Numbered from the stretch's first letter, positions 5,352 through 13,842 are shown. The stretch: DNA of 19,414 nt from Bordetella parapertussis (GCA_945903445.1 CAMDNZ010000055.1:1-19414), one strand, 5' to 3'. The notes: a model not told the origin generated them from the sequence alone. A program made the numbers and translations.

Positions 5352-7708
5352 GCTTCCTCTCTGGCGGGAACAAGGATCTCCCGGTTGCCGTTCGACTGCA
5401 TAGACGAGACCATGCCCGACTGTTCCATTTGCTCCAGCAAGCGGGCTGCCCGGTTGTAACCAATGCGCAAATGACGCTGCACCAGCGAAATCGAGGCGCG
5501 CCGATGCTTGAGCACCACTTCGCACGCCTGATCGTACATGGGATCGGATTCGGCATCGGCCATGCCCGTCACGCCATTCGCGCCATCGCCGGTTTCGCCT
5601 TCCAGGCCGCCTTCCAGCAGACCCTCGATGTAATCCGGCTCGCCTTGGGACTTCAGATGCTCGACCACGCGATGCACTTCTTCATCGGAGACGAACGCGC
5701 CGTGCACGCGCACCGGAAAACCCGTGCCTGGCGGCATATACAGCATGTCGCCCTGCCCCAGCAGCGTCTCGGCACCCATCTGATCGAGAATGGTGCGCGA
5801 GTCGATCTTGGACGACACCTGAAACGCGATACGCGTTGGGATGTTGGCCTTGATCAAGCCAGTAATCACATCGACGCTCGGACGTTGCGTGGCCAGCACC
5901 AGATGAATTCCCGAGGCACGCGCTTTCTGAGCCAGGCGGGCGATCAGCTCTTCGATCTTCTTACCTACCACCATCATCAAATCGGCCAACTCGTCGATGA
6001 CCACGACGATCATCGGCAGGGGCGCCAAGGGTTCGGGCGCATCGGGCGTCAGCGAAAACGGATTGGCAATGGGTTCTTCGCGCTTGATGGCATCGCGAAT
6101 CTTGGCGTTGTAGCCCGCCAGATTGCGCACGCCCATCTTGCTCATCAGCTTGTAGCGTTTCTCCATTTCGCCCACGCACCAGTTCAGCGCGTTGGCGGCA
6201 TGGCGCATGTCGGTCACCACAGGTGCCAACAGGTGCGGAATACCTTCGTAAACGCTCATTTCGAGCATCTTGGGATCGATCAAAATCAGGCGGGTATGGC
6301 TGGCGTCTGCCTTATACAGCAAAGACAGAATCATGGCGTTGATACCCACCGACTTACCCGAACCCGTTGTACCGGCGACCAGTACGTGCGGCATCTTGGC
6401 CAGATCGGCCACCACCGGGTTGCCCGCGATGTCCTTGCCCAGGGCCATCGTCAGCACCGAACTGCCTGCGTGATAGGTTTGCGAACCCAGAATTTCGGAC
6501 AGGCGCACCATCTGGCGTTTGGGATTGGGCAACTCCAAACCCATCAGGTTCTTGCCCGGAATGGTCTCGACCACCCGGATGCTGACCAAACTGAGTGCAC
6601 GCGCCAGATCCTTCGCCAGATTCACGATCTGACTGCCCTTCACGCCCGTGGCCGGTTCGATCTCGTAGCGCGTGATCACAGGGCCGGCCTGAGCGGCCAC
6701 CACGTTGACCGACACGCCGAAGTCGGCCAGTTTCTTCTCGATCAGGCGCGAGGTGAATTCGATGGTTTCCTGCGACACGGTTTCTTGCGTGACTGCCGCC
6801 GGATCGAGCAGACTGAGTGCCGGTAGATCGCCCTCGCCGACAGGCGGGGAAAACAGCGTTTGCTGCTTTTCTTTCTCAGCCCGCTCGGAGCGCTGGACCG
6901 CTTTAACCGCAGGTTCGATACGAACCGGTTCGTGGACGAATTTCTCTTGCTTGGCCACCACTTGCTCGCTGCGGGCCGCCTTGGCCACTTGGCCGGCACG
7001 GCGATCCTCCCGCGCAGCGTACGAATGACGCACCCGGCTGACCAAGCGCTCGATGGCAATACCGATGCGTTCGGCCAGTTGCAGCCACGAGAAAGAAAAA
7101 AACAAGCTCAAACCCACCGCCACCGAGACCAGCAGTGCCAGCGTTCCCCCCGTGAACCCCACAGCTTCGGCCAGCACCGTCGCCAGCAAATGGCCCATGA
7201 CCCCACCGGCACCGCTGGCGCCATCGGAGGCGCCGGGCAGATGCGCCCCCAACGTATACAGCCGCAGCGCTTCCAGCCCCACGGAACCGATCATCAACAA
7301 CACGAAGCCTACGCCCTGCTCCCACTGCACGCGCGGCAAAATCTCGGGCTCGCGATTATTGGTGGCACGCAGATGAATGGCTAAGCGGCGATAGCCCGCA
7401 TACACCCGGTGCAACAGCAGCACCACCCACCACCAGGCCGAAAAACCGAACAGATACAGCAAGATGTCCGATAGATAGGCGCCTAGCATCCCCCCACGAT
7501 TGTGAACGATGACATCGGCCACCGAATGCGACCAGCCGGGATCGTCGGGATGCCAGGTGGCCAGCACCATTCCCAGCCACGCCGCCAAGGCGGCAAAAAG
7601 GATCCAGCGCGCCTCGCGCAGCAGGGCAGACATGCGCTGCTGGAGGGGCGACGGACCGTTACGAGTGTTGCGCGAGGCGCGCGGAGAGGCAGTTTGAATT
7701 CGCGGCAT
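5348..7708 (-). CDS. ftsK: DNA translocase FtsK
   Basis: FtsK anchors at the division septum and pumps chromosomal DNA towards dif, where it activates XerCD dimer resolution. The 786-residue protein has an N-terminal membrane domain with about four hydrophobic segments (near 33-51, 75-100, 131-150 and 185-206), a short charged linker (about 225-300), and the RecA-like motor with Walker A GTTGSGKS (446-453) and Walker B IVVVIDELAD (567-576). A C-terminal gamma winged-helix domain reads KHRRASISLVQRHLRIGYNR and recognises KOPS sites. The linker is short compared with E. coli FtsK (1329 residues) and normal for beta-proteobacteria. GAGG lies 4 bases before the ATG, within the palindrome shared with trxB. 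lolA is translationally coupled downstream. A long open frame on the opposite strand is a shadow. Confidence 0.97.
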   Translation of the reverse strand: MPRIQTASPRASRNTRNGPSPLQQRMSALLREARWILFAALAAWLGMVLATWHPDDPGWSHSVADVIVHNRGGMLGAYLSDILLYLFGFSAWWWVVLLLHRVYAGYRRLAIHLRATNNREPEILPRVQWEQGVGFVLLMIGSVGLEALRLYTLGAHLPGASDGASGAGGVMGHLLATVLAEAVGFTGGTLALLVSVAVGLSLFFSFSWLQLAERIGIAIERLVSRVRHSYAAREDRRAGQVAKAARSEQVVAKQEKFVHEPVRIEPAVKAVQRSERAEKEKQQTLFSPPVGEGDLPALSLLDPAAVTQETVSQETIEFTSRLIEKKLADFGVSVNVVAAQAGPVITRYEIEPATGVKGSQIVNLAKDLARALSLVSIRVVETIPGKNLMGLELPNPKRQMVRLSEILGSQTYHAGSSVLTMALGKDIAGNPVVADLAKMPHVLVAGTTGSGKSVGINAMILSLLYKADASHTRLILIDPKMLEMSVYEGIPHLLAPVVTDMRHAANALNWCVGEMEKRYKLMSKMGVRNLAGYNAKIRDAIKREEPIANPFSLTPDAPEPLAPLPMIVVVIDELADLMMVVGKKIEELIARLAQKARASGIHLVLATQRPSVDVITGLIKANIPTRIAFQVSSKIDSRTILDQMGAETLLGQGDMLYMPPGTGFPVRVHGAFVSDEEVHRVVEHLKSQGEPDYIEGLLEGGLEGETGDGANGVTGMADAESDPMYDQACEVVLKHRRASISLVQRHLRIGYNRAARLLEQMEQSGMVSSMQSNGNREILVPAREEA

Positions 7709-7710
7709 AT

Positions 7711-7730
7711 GGCCTCATTATAATGAGACC
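7711..7730. promoter_or_regulatory. Palindromic divergent promoter region between ftsK and trxB
   Basis: The sequence GGCCTCATTATAATGAGACC contains a perfect 14-bp palindrome at 7714-7727, so TATAAT occurs on both strands (plus 7719-7724, minus 7722-7717). For trxB a weak -35 (TTGAAT, 7694-7699) is 19 bp upstream. On the minus strand the same box is only 9 bp from the ftsK ATG, which would give an almost leaderless ftsK message. The assignment of -10 elements is inferred from sequence only. Confidence 0.45.
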
Positions 7731-7752
7731 ACCTAAATACGAGTTACAGGTA

Positions 7753-8724
7753 ATGACCTCCATTGTTAGCCTTAAGCACGCCAAAGTCATGATTCTGGGT
7801 TCTGGCCCCGCCGGTTACACCGCTGCCGTCTATGCCGCGCGCGCCAACCTCAAGCCGATGCTGATCACCGGCCTGGCCCAGGGTGGTCAGCTGATGACCA
7901 CCACCGACGTCGACAATTGGCCCGCCGATGCCGCTGGGGTACAGGGTCCGGACCTAATGGCGCGCTTCCTGGAACACGCCGAGCGCTTCGAAACCGAAGT
8001 GGTGTTCGACCACATCGCCGAAGTCGATCTTTCGAAGCGTCCCTTCACCTTGACAGGCGACACGGGCGACGTTTACACCTGCGACGCACTGATCATCGCC
8101 ACTGGTGCGTCGGCCAAATATCTGGGCCTGCCCTCGGAAGAAGCCTTCATGGGACGAGGCGTGTCGGGTTGCGCCACGTGCGACGGTTTTTTCTACAAAA
8201 ACCAGGACGTCGTGGTGGTCGGTGGCGGCAACACCGCCGTAGAAGAAGCCCTGTACCTGTCGAACATCTGCAAGACGGTCACCGTCATTCATCGCCGCGA
8301 CAAGTTCCGTGCCGAACCTATACTGATTGACAAGATGATGGACAAAGTCGAAAACGGCAACATGCGCTTGAAACAGTTCTCGACGTTGGACGAAGTCTTG
8401 GGCGATGCGAGCGGCGTGACGGGCGTGCGGATTCGCAGCACCCAGGACGAGAGCACCGAAGATCTGCCGGTCACCGGCGCTTTCATCGCCATCGGCCACC
8501 AGCCCAACACCGATCTCTTCAAGGGCAAGTTGGAGATGACCGATAGTGGCTACATCGTCACGCAAAGCGGCTTGAAAGGCATGGCCACCTTGACTTCGGT
8601 GCCCGGCGTCTTCGCCGCAGGCGACGTGCAGGATCACGTCTATCGCCAAGCCATTACCAGCGCCGGAACCGGCTGCATGGCGGCCCTGGACGCACAACGG
8701 TGGCTGGAGAATGCCGAGCAGTAA
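7753..8724 (+). CDS. trxB: Thioredoxin reductase (NADPH, FAD)
   Basis: TrxB uses NADPH to keep thioredoxin reduced in the cytoplasm. The product is about 323 residues from the start MTSIVSLKHAKVMILGSGPAG. The FAD-binding GSGPAG is at 16-21, the redox-active CATC at 140-143, the NADPH-binding GGGNTA at 157-162 followed by HRRDKFR, and the second FAD contact in VFAAGDVQD near the C-terminus. The motif order and length are normal for low-molecular-weight TrxB. An in-frame ATG at 7723 adds 10 residues but lies inside the probable promoter, so 7753 is preferred. The Shine-Dalgarno is weak (ACAGG, very close to the ATG). The gene is divergent from ftsK and overlaps the following Smr gene by 14 bases. 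Confidence 0.96.
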   Translation: MTSIVSLKHAKVMILGSGPAGYTAAVYAARANLKPMLITGLAQGGQLMTTTDVDNWPADAAGVQGPDLMARFLEHAERFETEVVFDHIAEVDLSKRPFTLTGDTGDVYTCDALIIATGASAKYLGLPSEEAFMGRGVSGCATCDGFFYKNQDVVVVGGGNTAVEEALYLSNICKTVTVIHRRDKFRAEPILIDKMMDKVENGNMRLKQFSTLDEVLGDASGVTGVRIRSTQDESTEDLPVTGAFIAIGHQPNTDLFKGKLEMTDSGYIVTQSGLKGMATLTSVPGVFAAGDVQDHVYRQAITSAGTGCMAALDAQRWLENAEQ

Positions 8725-9637
8725 AGCCGCCAAGTCCAGCCAGGCGAAAATGGGGCTGGCCGATCTCAAACGCTTGACCGCTGGGCCGACAGACGAGGCC
8801 CCGCCCAAAGCGGTTTCCCCTCCGAGTCGGGCGGCGAGGAAGTTCCTGCGGCCCGGCGAAGTCGCGCGCCCTGGTCGATCTACGGCGTCCCAAAGCGGGG
8901 GGACGCCTGGGGCTGCCGTTTTGTCCCGGCAAACAGATTCCGTTTCTTCCCGAGCCACAGGCTTTTTCAGGGCCGATGGATCGCAGGTTGCCGCGGCAGA
9001 GCACGTCGAACTGTCTTCCGAAGACCGGGGCTTGTTTCGCCGGCTGGCCGGCGCAGTCGAGCGCGTGGACACCCGTAATCGACGTATGCCGGAAGCATCG
9101 CCCCAGGCATTGACGCACCTGGAACGGCTAAAAGGAACGCCACACAAGCGCGCGGAGCGAAGCGATCGCTCGGCGCAAGGCCAGCCCGTCGACGATGCCC
9201 AAGCGGGCACAACCGACCACGGTTTATCGGATGCCGATGTGTCGCATCTACTGCGTGATGACGGCACAGCGTTCTTGCGCCCGGGCGTCGGTCTTGACGT
9301 TCTCGTTCGTATCGCCCAAGGTTTTTGGCGTCTGGAAGCCAATCTGGATCTGCACGGCCTATCGGTCGAGCAGGCCAGGCCCCGCCTGGCGGCCTTCGTG
9401 ACCCAGTGCGTCGCCTACGAAGCACGCTGCGTGCGCATCGTCACAGGCAAAGGGTATGGCTCGGTTCAAGGACAATCGGTGTTACGCGATCGCGTCCGCA
9501 GTTGGCTGGTCGGATTGCCCGAAGTTCGTGCGTTCGCACAAGCGCCGGAGCGCGAGGGTGGCGCGGGCGCGATCGTGGTCCTGCTGGCCATAGACGCTCG
9601 GCGGGCACGCGATCGACGCGACGATCCGCGCCAGTAA
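8711..9637 (+). CDS. Smr-domain protein (putative endonuclease, Smr/MutS2 family)
   Basis: This 308-residue protein has a C-terminal Smr domain, a nicking-nuclease-like fold found in SmrA/SmrB and the C-terminus of MutS2. The family signatures are LDLHGLSVEQARPRL (212-226), VRIVTGKGYGS (241-251, where most members have HGKG) and a final GAGAIVVLL strand (285-293). The first ~170 residues are rich in A, P, S, R and K and look disordered, which is longer than in E. coli SmrB (183 residues in total). A segment at 171-210 (GLSDADVSHLLRDDGTAFLRPGV) resembles the family's pre-Smr stretch. The start overlaps the trxB end by 14 bases, indicating co-transcription. It converges with the symporter gene, 10 bp away. 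Candidate roles are RNA cleavage on collided ribosomes or DNA nicking, not distinguishable here. Confidence 0.88.
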   Translation: MPSSKAAKSSQAKMGLADLKRLTAGPTDEAPPKAVSPPSRAARKFLRPGEVARPGRSTASQSGGTPGAAVLSRQTDSVSSRATGFFRADGSQVAAAEHVELSSEDRGLFRRLAGAVERVDTRNRRMPEASPQALTHLERLKGTPHKRAERSDRSAQGQPVDDAQAGTTDHGLSDADVSHLLRDDGTAFLRPGVGLDVLVRIAQGFWRLEANLDLHGLSVEQARPRLAAFVTQCVAYEARCVRIVTGKGYGSVQGQSVLRDRVRSWLVGLPEVRAFAQAPEREGGAGAIVVLLAIDARRARDRRDDPRQ

Positions 9638-9647
9638 ATGTCTAGCG

Positions 9648-11768
9648 CTACTTGTCGGACCCCTCGTGCAGCACGGTTTCCCCTGCCGAGGGCGGCATAC
9701 CTGCTTCCGGATAGCGGATAAAATCCACCAAAGCATCCGTGGCGGGATCTGGGCGCGGCGTCAACAGGGACACCACGACAATGGTGGCGAACGCGGCGGG
9801 TGCACCAAAAATGCCCGCTGCAATCGGCTCGATACCGAACCACAGCAGCGAGGGCGCATCCAGGGGTAAATCGAGCAAGGTATAGCGCATGAACGTGCTG
9901 TCCAAGGACATATACAGCGCGGTAACCGCGAGTCCTACGACCATGCCGCAAATTGCTCCCCATTTGTTGGCACGCTTCCAGAAAATACCCATGACCAGCG
10001 CTGGAAAAAACGAAGAGGCCGCAAACGAGAAGGCCGCAGACACCAACGCCAGAATATTGGCATCGACCCGGGATGCCCCCCACGCCGTCAAAAACGCCAC
10101 TAATAGCAGCAGTCCCTTGGAAATCAACACGCGTCGGGCTGCGTGCATACCGGGCGACCAGAAGCGGAACCACACATCGTGCGACAACGCGTTCGATACG
10201 GTCAGCAACAGGCCATCGGCCGTCGATAACGCGGCGGCCAGTGCGCCCACCGCCACCAAGGCCGAAACGACGTACGGCAGCCCCCCCACGTCGGCCAGGG
10301 CCAATACCACCATGTCGTTGCTCAGAACGATTTCGGCCAGCTGCACGACGCCGTCGCGATTCAAGTCCACGACATCCAGAAGCTGGACGTCCAATCGACT
10401 CCATCCATTAGCCCAAATCGGTAACTCGTCGAAGCGCGTTCCCACCAGTTGGGTGTACACCTCGAACTTAACGAACAGTGCCATGGCAGGCGTGAGCGAA
10501 TACAGCAGCAGGATGAACAGCAGGCACCAGAATACCGACCGGCGCGCGCCACTGACCGAGCGGGTCGTATAAGAGCGCATCAAAATGTGCGGCATGCCGG
10601 CCGTGCCCAGCATCAGGCAGAACGCCAGCGCCAGAAAATTACGCTGTTGCAGCGCACGTGCGTCAGGGTCGCCACCTGGAAACGGTGGCCCTTGGGCGGT
10701 CGGTGGTGCAGCCCGTGCCCGATAGGTATTGCGCGCCTTGATCCATTGGTCACGAGCCGCAGCCGCATTCTCGGGATAGCTGGCCAGTTCGCGTTCGAGA
10801 ATTCGAATGTCCACCCATGACGAGCGCTGGGTCTGCAAGGATTGCAGTTCAGCGCGCATCCGTGCCCGTTCGGTCGCCCACGACTGCGGTAAAGCATCGA
10901 GTCGAGCCTGCATGGCGTCGGCCCGCGCCGCCCACAGGGCACGTACTTCGATTTCGCCGGGATCGCGCAGCACCTCGTTGTTCAAAAGATCGATCGTGGG
11001 CAACATGCGGGTCGCCGCCACTTGCGGTACAGGCGTTTGGGCATGCTTGACCGACAACCACACCACGGGAACCAGATAGGCCACCAGCATAATGATGTAT
11101 TGCCCGACCTGGGTCCAGGTGACCGCCCGCATCCCACCCAAAAAGGAACACACCAGCATGCCGCCTAAAGCGATCAGGATGCCCAGTTCAAACGACATAG
11201 AAGTCAGGCGCGAAGTGATCATTCCGATGCCATACACCTGAGCGACCAGATAGATCAACGAGCACAGCGTGGCACATAAGACGCCTGCCATACGTGCCAT
11301 GTTGCCGCCGTAGCGCGCGCCCATGAAGTCCGGAATAGTGTATTGGCCAAACTTGCGCAAATACGGTGCAAGTAGCAAGGCAAGCAAGACATAGCCACCC
11401 GTCCATCCCATGACAAAGGCCAAGCCGTTATAGCCCGTCATGTATAGCGTGCCAGCTATGCCCATGAACGACGCCACCGACATCCAGTCGGCGGCCGTGG
11501 CCATGCCGTTGTAGAACGCCGGAACGGCGCGCCCCGCGACGTAATACTCACGCGCATCGGAGGTTCGACAGATGATGCCGATGAACGCATAAAGGCATAC
11601 GGTGGCCAGCAGAAACGCGTAGCCCACCCACTGGCCAGGCAGGCCACGCGACTCCTGCCAACCCAGCACCAGAATCAGCACCACGAAGCTCAGGGTGAAA
11701 ATAATGTACGAGCGCCGCAAACGTGCGGCGAAAGAGCCGGACGAAGAAGATTGCGAAAAGCCTGTCAT
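9648..11768 (-). CDS. Sodium/solute symporter large subunit (SSS family, VC_2705-type, acetate/monocarboxylate-like)
   Basis: This 706-residue inner-membrane protein belongs to the sodium:solute symporter family and is paired with a DUF4212 small subunit, the combination usually annotated as VC_2705-family or ActP-like. Hydrophobic helices occupy about 20-240, 376-435 and 485-690. SSS hallmarks include YYVAGRAVPAFYNGMATAADWMS (75-97), QVGQYIIMLVAYLVPV (220-235) and the STADGLLLTVSNALSHD stretch (515-531). A hydrophilic insert at 262-375, rich in A, R and E and likely helical, splits the bundle. At 468-479 the sequence DLNRDGVVQLAE fits an EF-hand calcium loop (D, N, D, G, V, E at positions 1, 3, 5, 6, 8, 12). 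It overlaps the upstream small-subunit gene by ATGA. The substrate is inferred to be a short carboxylate, not proven. Confidence 0.9.
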   Translation of the reverse strand: MTGFSQSSSSGSFAARLRRSYIIFTLSFVVLILVLGWQESRGLPGQWVGYAFLLATVCLYAFIGIICRTSDAREYYVAGRAVPAFYNGMATAADWMSVASFMGIAGTLYMTGYNGLAFVMGWTGGYVLLALLLAPYLRKFGQYTIPDFMGARYGGNMARMAGVLCATLCSLIYLVAQVYGIGMITSRLTSMSFELGILIALGGMLVCSFLGGMRAVTWTQVGQYIIMLVAYLVPVVWLSVKHAQTPVPQVAATRMLPTIDLLNNEVLRDPGEIEVRALWAARADAMQARLDALPQSWATERARMRAELQSLQTQRSSWVDIRILERELASYPENAAAARDQWIKARNTYRARAAPPTAQGPPFPGGDPDARALQQRNFLALAFCLMLGTAGMPHILMRSYTTRSVSGARRSVFWCLLFILLLYSLTPAMALFVKFEVYTQLVGTRFDELPIWANGWSRLDVQLLDVVDLNRDGVVQLAEIVLSNDMVVLALADVGGLPYVVSALVAVGALAAALSTADGLLLTVSNALSHDVWFRFWSPGMHAARRVLISKGLLLLVAFLTAWGASRVDANILALVSAAFSFAASSFFPALVMGIFWKRANKWGAICGMVVGLAVTALYMSLDSTFMRYTLLDLPLDAPSLLWFGIEPIAAGIFGAPAAFATIVVVSLLTPRPDPATDALVDFIRYPEAGMPPSAGETVLHEGSDK

Positions 11769-12031
11769 GGCCGACGGCGATGCTTACGCATCAACCAGAG
11801 ATAGAGGCCTATCAGGGCCAAATACGACATTGGAGCCCAGTAGGCCGCGACCCAATAAGCCCGTCGGCCCGCCACTGCACCGCTCTCGAAACAATCGGCC
11901 CGAAGCACCACACCGACGTTGATGGCCAGCCATGCCGAAAGCAGCACAGCGATATAAATAAGATTGCGTCGCCACGTGACGGGACGCGATGCCGTGAGGC
12001 GAGAACGGGTGCGGAAAAATCGCGCGAACAT
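11765..12031 (-). CDS. DUF4212 small subunit of sodium/substrate symporter
   Basis: The 88-residue protein has two hydrophobic segments: NLIYIAVLLSAWLAINVGVVL (about 23-43) and YWVAAYWAPMSYLALIGLYLWLM (about 59-81), ending in basic residues. This matches DUF4212, the small partner encoded immediately before VC_2705-type symporters. Its stop overlaps the start of the large-subunit gene (ATGA at 11768-11765), so the two are translated as a coupled pair. AAGG lies about 12 bases before the ATG and is a weak ribosome binding site. The upstream leader is unusually rich in inverted repeats. Confidence 0.88.
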   Translation of the reverse strand: MFARFFRTRSRLTASRPVTWRRNLIYIAVLLSAWLAINVGVVLRADCFESGAVAGRRAYWVAAYWAPMSYLALIGLYLWLMRKHRRRP

Positions 12032-12441
12032 GCCGACGTTTTACCTTGTGAAACTGGCTACGCGCTTACAGATGGTAAAGCGGGGCAAAGATAGCGGCTT
12101 TAATGCGACAACGGCCGACACTTTTGAGTGTCAGCCGTCGCGCATTTGCTTTTATGGATACTGCCCATCTTCTCTTTTTATTAACCGGTGCCGCCGGTTC
12201 GGCTCTTTAAGAGCCTGTTGTCTCCCACCTGCATGGAACGTATTCTGCACCATTAGTGGGCCAACAACACTAGGGGAATGCCCTAATGAAGCGCATTTCC
12301 TGATAAACACTTGTTCTAAAGCAACAATCGCGCACCATATTGGTGCCTTTGTGAGAAAAAAAAACCACCCCGACAGGGGTGGTTAAATAAGGAGATGAGC
12401 CCCGACTCTGATCTAAAGGCCCATCTGTCAAAACTAAGACT
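12032..12441. other. Hairpin-rich intergenic region between symporter operon and porin
   Basis: No gene is supported in these 410 bp. On the minus strand it holds the porin terminator and then the leader of the symporter operon. Several perfect or near-perfect inverted repeats stand in it: 12111-12138 (12-bp stem, one mismatch, TTTG loop), 12183-12199 (AACCGG/CCGGTT), 12201-12215 (GGCTCTT/AAGAGCC), 12251-12288 (CATTAG.GGGC with GCCCTAATG, and a competing TAGGG/CCCTA stem at 12271-12285) and 12332-12346 (GCACCA/TGGTGC). Confidence 0.6.
12354..12384 (-). terminator. Rho-independent terminator of the porin gene
   Basis: Read on the minus strand, a 9-bp perfect stem AACCACCCC / GGGGTGGTT with a 4-base loop (12363-12384) is followed by a run of about nine T residues (plus-strand A residues from 12364 down to 12356). 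It lies about 58 bp downstream of the porin stop, in the right orientation. Confidence 0.9.
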
Positions 12442-13560
12442 TTAGAACAGGTGACGAACACCCACGCCGACTGTCGAAGCACGGTTGCCGTCGATGAACG
12501 CGTGGTTCTGAGCGTACGAACCGTAGGCATAGACGTTGGTGCGCTTGGACAGCGTGTGGGTGGTGCCCAGGCTGTAGATGTTGGTGGGGGTCAAGCCTTG
12601 GTTAGGCTTGGCACGTTGCCACGAACCGAACAGCGAGGTCGTCGCGCCCAGCGGGGCCGAAGCACCCACCATGTACGAATGAGTCTTCAGCTTGTCCCAG
12701 CTGAATTCGCCGGTGGTCGAACCAAAGTCTGGGCTTTGGCTACGGCCTACAGCCAGCGGCAGACCGGGGCCCGAGAACGCAACGTCCTTACCATAGCCGT
12801 AAGCAGCGCTCAGCTTGAAGACTTCGAAGTCATACGCAGCACCCACGATGGCTTGCATCGGACGAGGCTGGTTAGGCTTGCGATATTGCTGGTCCCAGGT
12901 CAGCGCGACGGTCAGCGGGCCGCCGACATAGCGCAGACCGGCCGTGATGGCACGGTTGTTTTCTTTGGTGCGGAACGCAGTCGTGCGGTCGACCGTGTCG
13001 TAGGCGAACGAATAACCGCCGGCGAACTGGAAGCCGCTAAACGACGGCGATTGATACATCACCGTGTTGTCATAGCGCACCGTGTTGGCGGCGCTGAAGG
13101 TCGAACCCATGTTGGCCGAGTAGAAATCCAGCGCGAACGGGTCGATGGCTTCGAAGTAACGCGAAGCGACGTTGGTTTGGCGACCCAGGTCGATCGAGCC
13201 CAAGTGGCTGCTCAGACCCAGCGTAGCTTGGCGACCGAACAAGCGGCTCTGCTCGCTACGGCCGTCGCCGCTATTGAAACCGCTTTCCAGCACGAAGTTG
13301 GCGGACACGCCATTACCCAGATCTTCGATGCCGCGCAGGCCCCAACGCGAACCACTCTGCTGGCCGCCTTGATAACCGATCTTCGATTGATAGCTGCCAC
13401 CGTTTATAGGGCGAGCGTCGTCGGTACGACCGACTTTGGCACGTTGATAAACCAGACCGGAGTCGATCAAACCGTACAGGGTCACCGAGGTTTCGGCCAC
13501 GGCAGCGCCCGAAAAACCCGCCACCAGGGCACCAACGATTAATGTTTTGCGAACTTGCAT
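12442..13560 (-). CDS. Gram-negative outer-membrane porin (Bordetella/Burkholderia trimeric type)
   Basis: The 372-residue product is a 16-stranded general porin for small hydrophilic solutes. It has a signal peptide (MQVRKTLIVGALVAGFSGAAVA, 22 residues) and then the family start ETSVTLYGLIDSGLVYQ, GSRWGLRGIEDLGNGVSANF (about 71-90), SRLFGRQATLGLSSHLGSIDLGRQ, and the closing strand GVGVRHLF with the C-terminal phenylalanine recognised by the BAM machinery. The length is normal. GGAGA stands 7 to 8 bases before the ATG. Codon choice looks strongly biased, with long GC-ending runs as in highly expressed genes. It has its own promoter (13638-13666) and terminator (12354-12384), so it is probably monocistronic. 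A long open frame antisense to it is a shadow. Confidence 0.95.
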   Translation of the reverse strand: MQVRKTLIVGALVAGFSGAAVAETSVTLYGLIDSGLVYQRAKVGRTDDARPINGGSYQSKIGYQGGQQSGSRWGLRGIEDLGNGVSANFVLESGFNSGDGRSEQSRLFGRQATLGLSSHLGSIDLGRQTNVASRYFEAIDPFALDFYSANMGSTFSAANTVRYDNTVMYQSPSFSGFQFAGGYSFAYDTVDRTTAFRTKENNRAITAGLRYVGGPLTVALTWDQQYRKPNQPRPMQAIVGAAYDFEVFKLSAAYGYGKDVAFSGPGLPLAVGRSQSPDFGSTTGEFSWDKLKTHSYMVGASAPLGATTSLFGSWQRAKPNQGLTPTNIYSLGTTHTLSKRTNVYAYGSYAQNHAFIDGNRASTVGVGVRHLF

Positions 13561-13623
13561 GTTCCGTTCTCCGCGAAATTTTGAGCCTGCTGCTCAAGTC
13601 TGCTGGCCCCCGAGGTGCCATAC

Positions 13624-13639
13624 AAGTAAGTAAGTAAGT
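13624..13639. repeat. Tetranucleotide microsatellite (AAGT)4
   Basis: Four perfect tandem copies of AAGT (ACTT on the coding strand of the porin) overlap the last base pairs of the -10 box and the expected transcription start. Copy-number change would alter the initially transcribed sequence. Confidence 0.9.
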
Positions 13640-13666
13640 TATAGCGATTGCCGACCCGAATGTAAG
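13638..13666 (-). promoter_or_regulatory. Likely sigma-70 promoter of the porin gene
   Basis: On the minus strand CTTACA (13666-13661) and TATAAC (13643-13638) are separated by exactly 17 bp. Transcription would start near 13631, inside an (AAGT)4 repeat, giving a leader of about 70 bases. The hexamers match the consensus at 4 of 6 and 5 of 6 positions. Confidence 0.55.
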
Positions 13667-13842
13667 TCTAGATCAATAAATATTTCCAATCGAAACTTAG
13701 CTTCCTATGCAAAACTTCGATACCTCCTATGACGCATTGCGGCAGAACAACCCGAGGCTGGTAAATCAGTTACAAGTAGCAGGGCTTTTCCCTGTGTCTT
13801 GAAAGCGACACATTAGGACAGCAGTGTGAATTTCCTTTGCGT

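Noticed and set aside
5285..6826. Long open frame of 513 codons antisense to ftsK
   Set aside because: A shadow of GC-rich ftsK coding sequence. The product is rich in H, R and Q with no domain.
7954..9342. Open frame of 462 codons antisense to trxB and the Smr gene
   Set aside because: Crosses two well-supported genes in antisense and shows only low-complexity residues.
12451..13542. Open frame of 363 codons antisense to the porin
   Set aside because: Created by the strongly biased codon use of the porin on the opposite strand. No family features.
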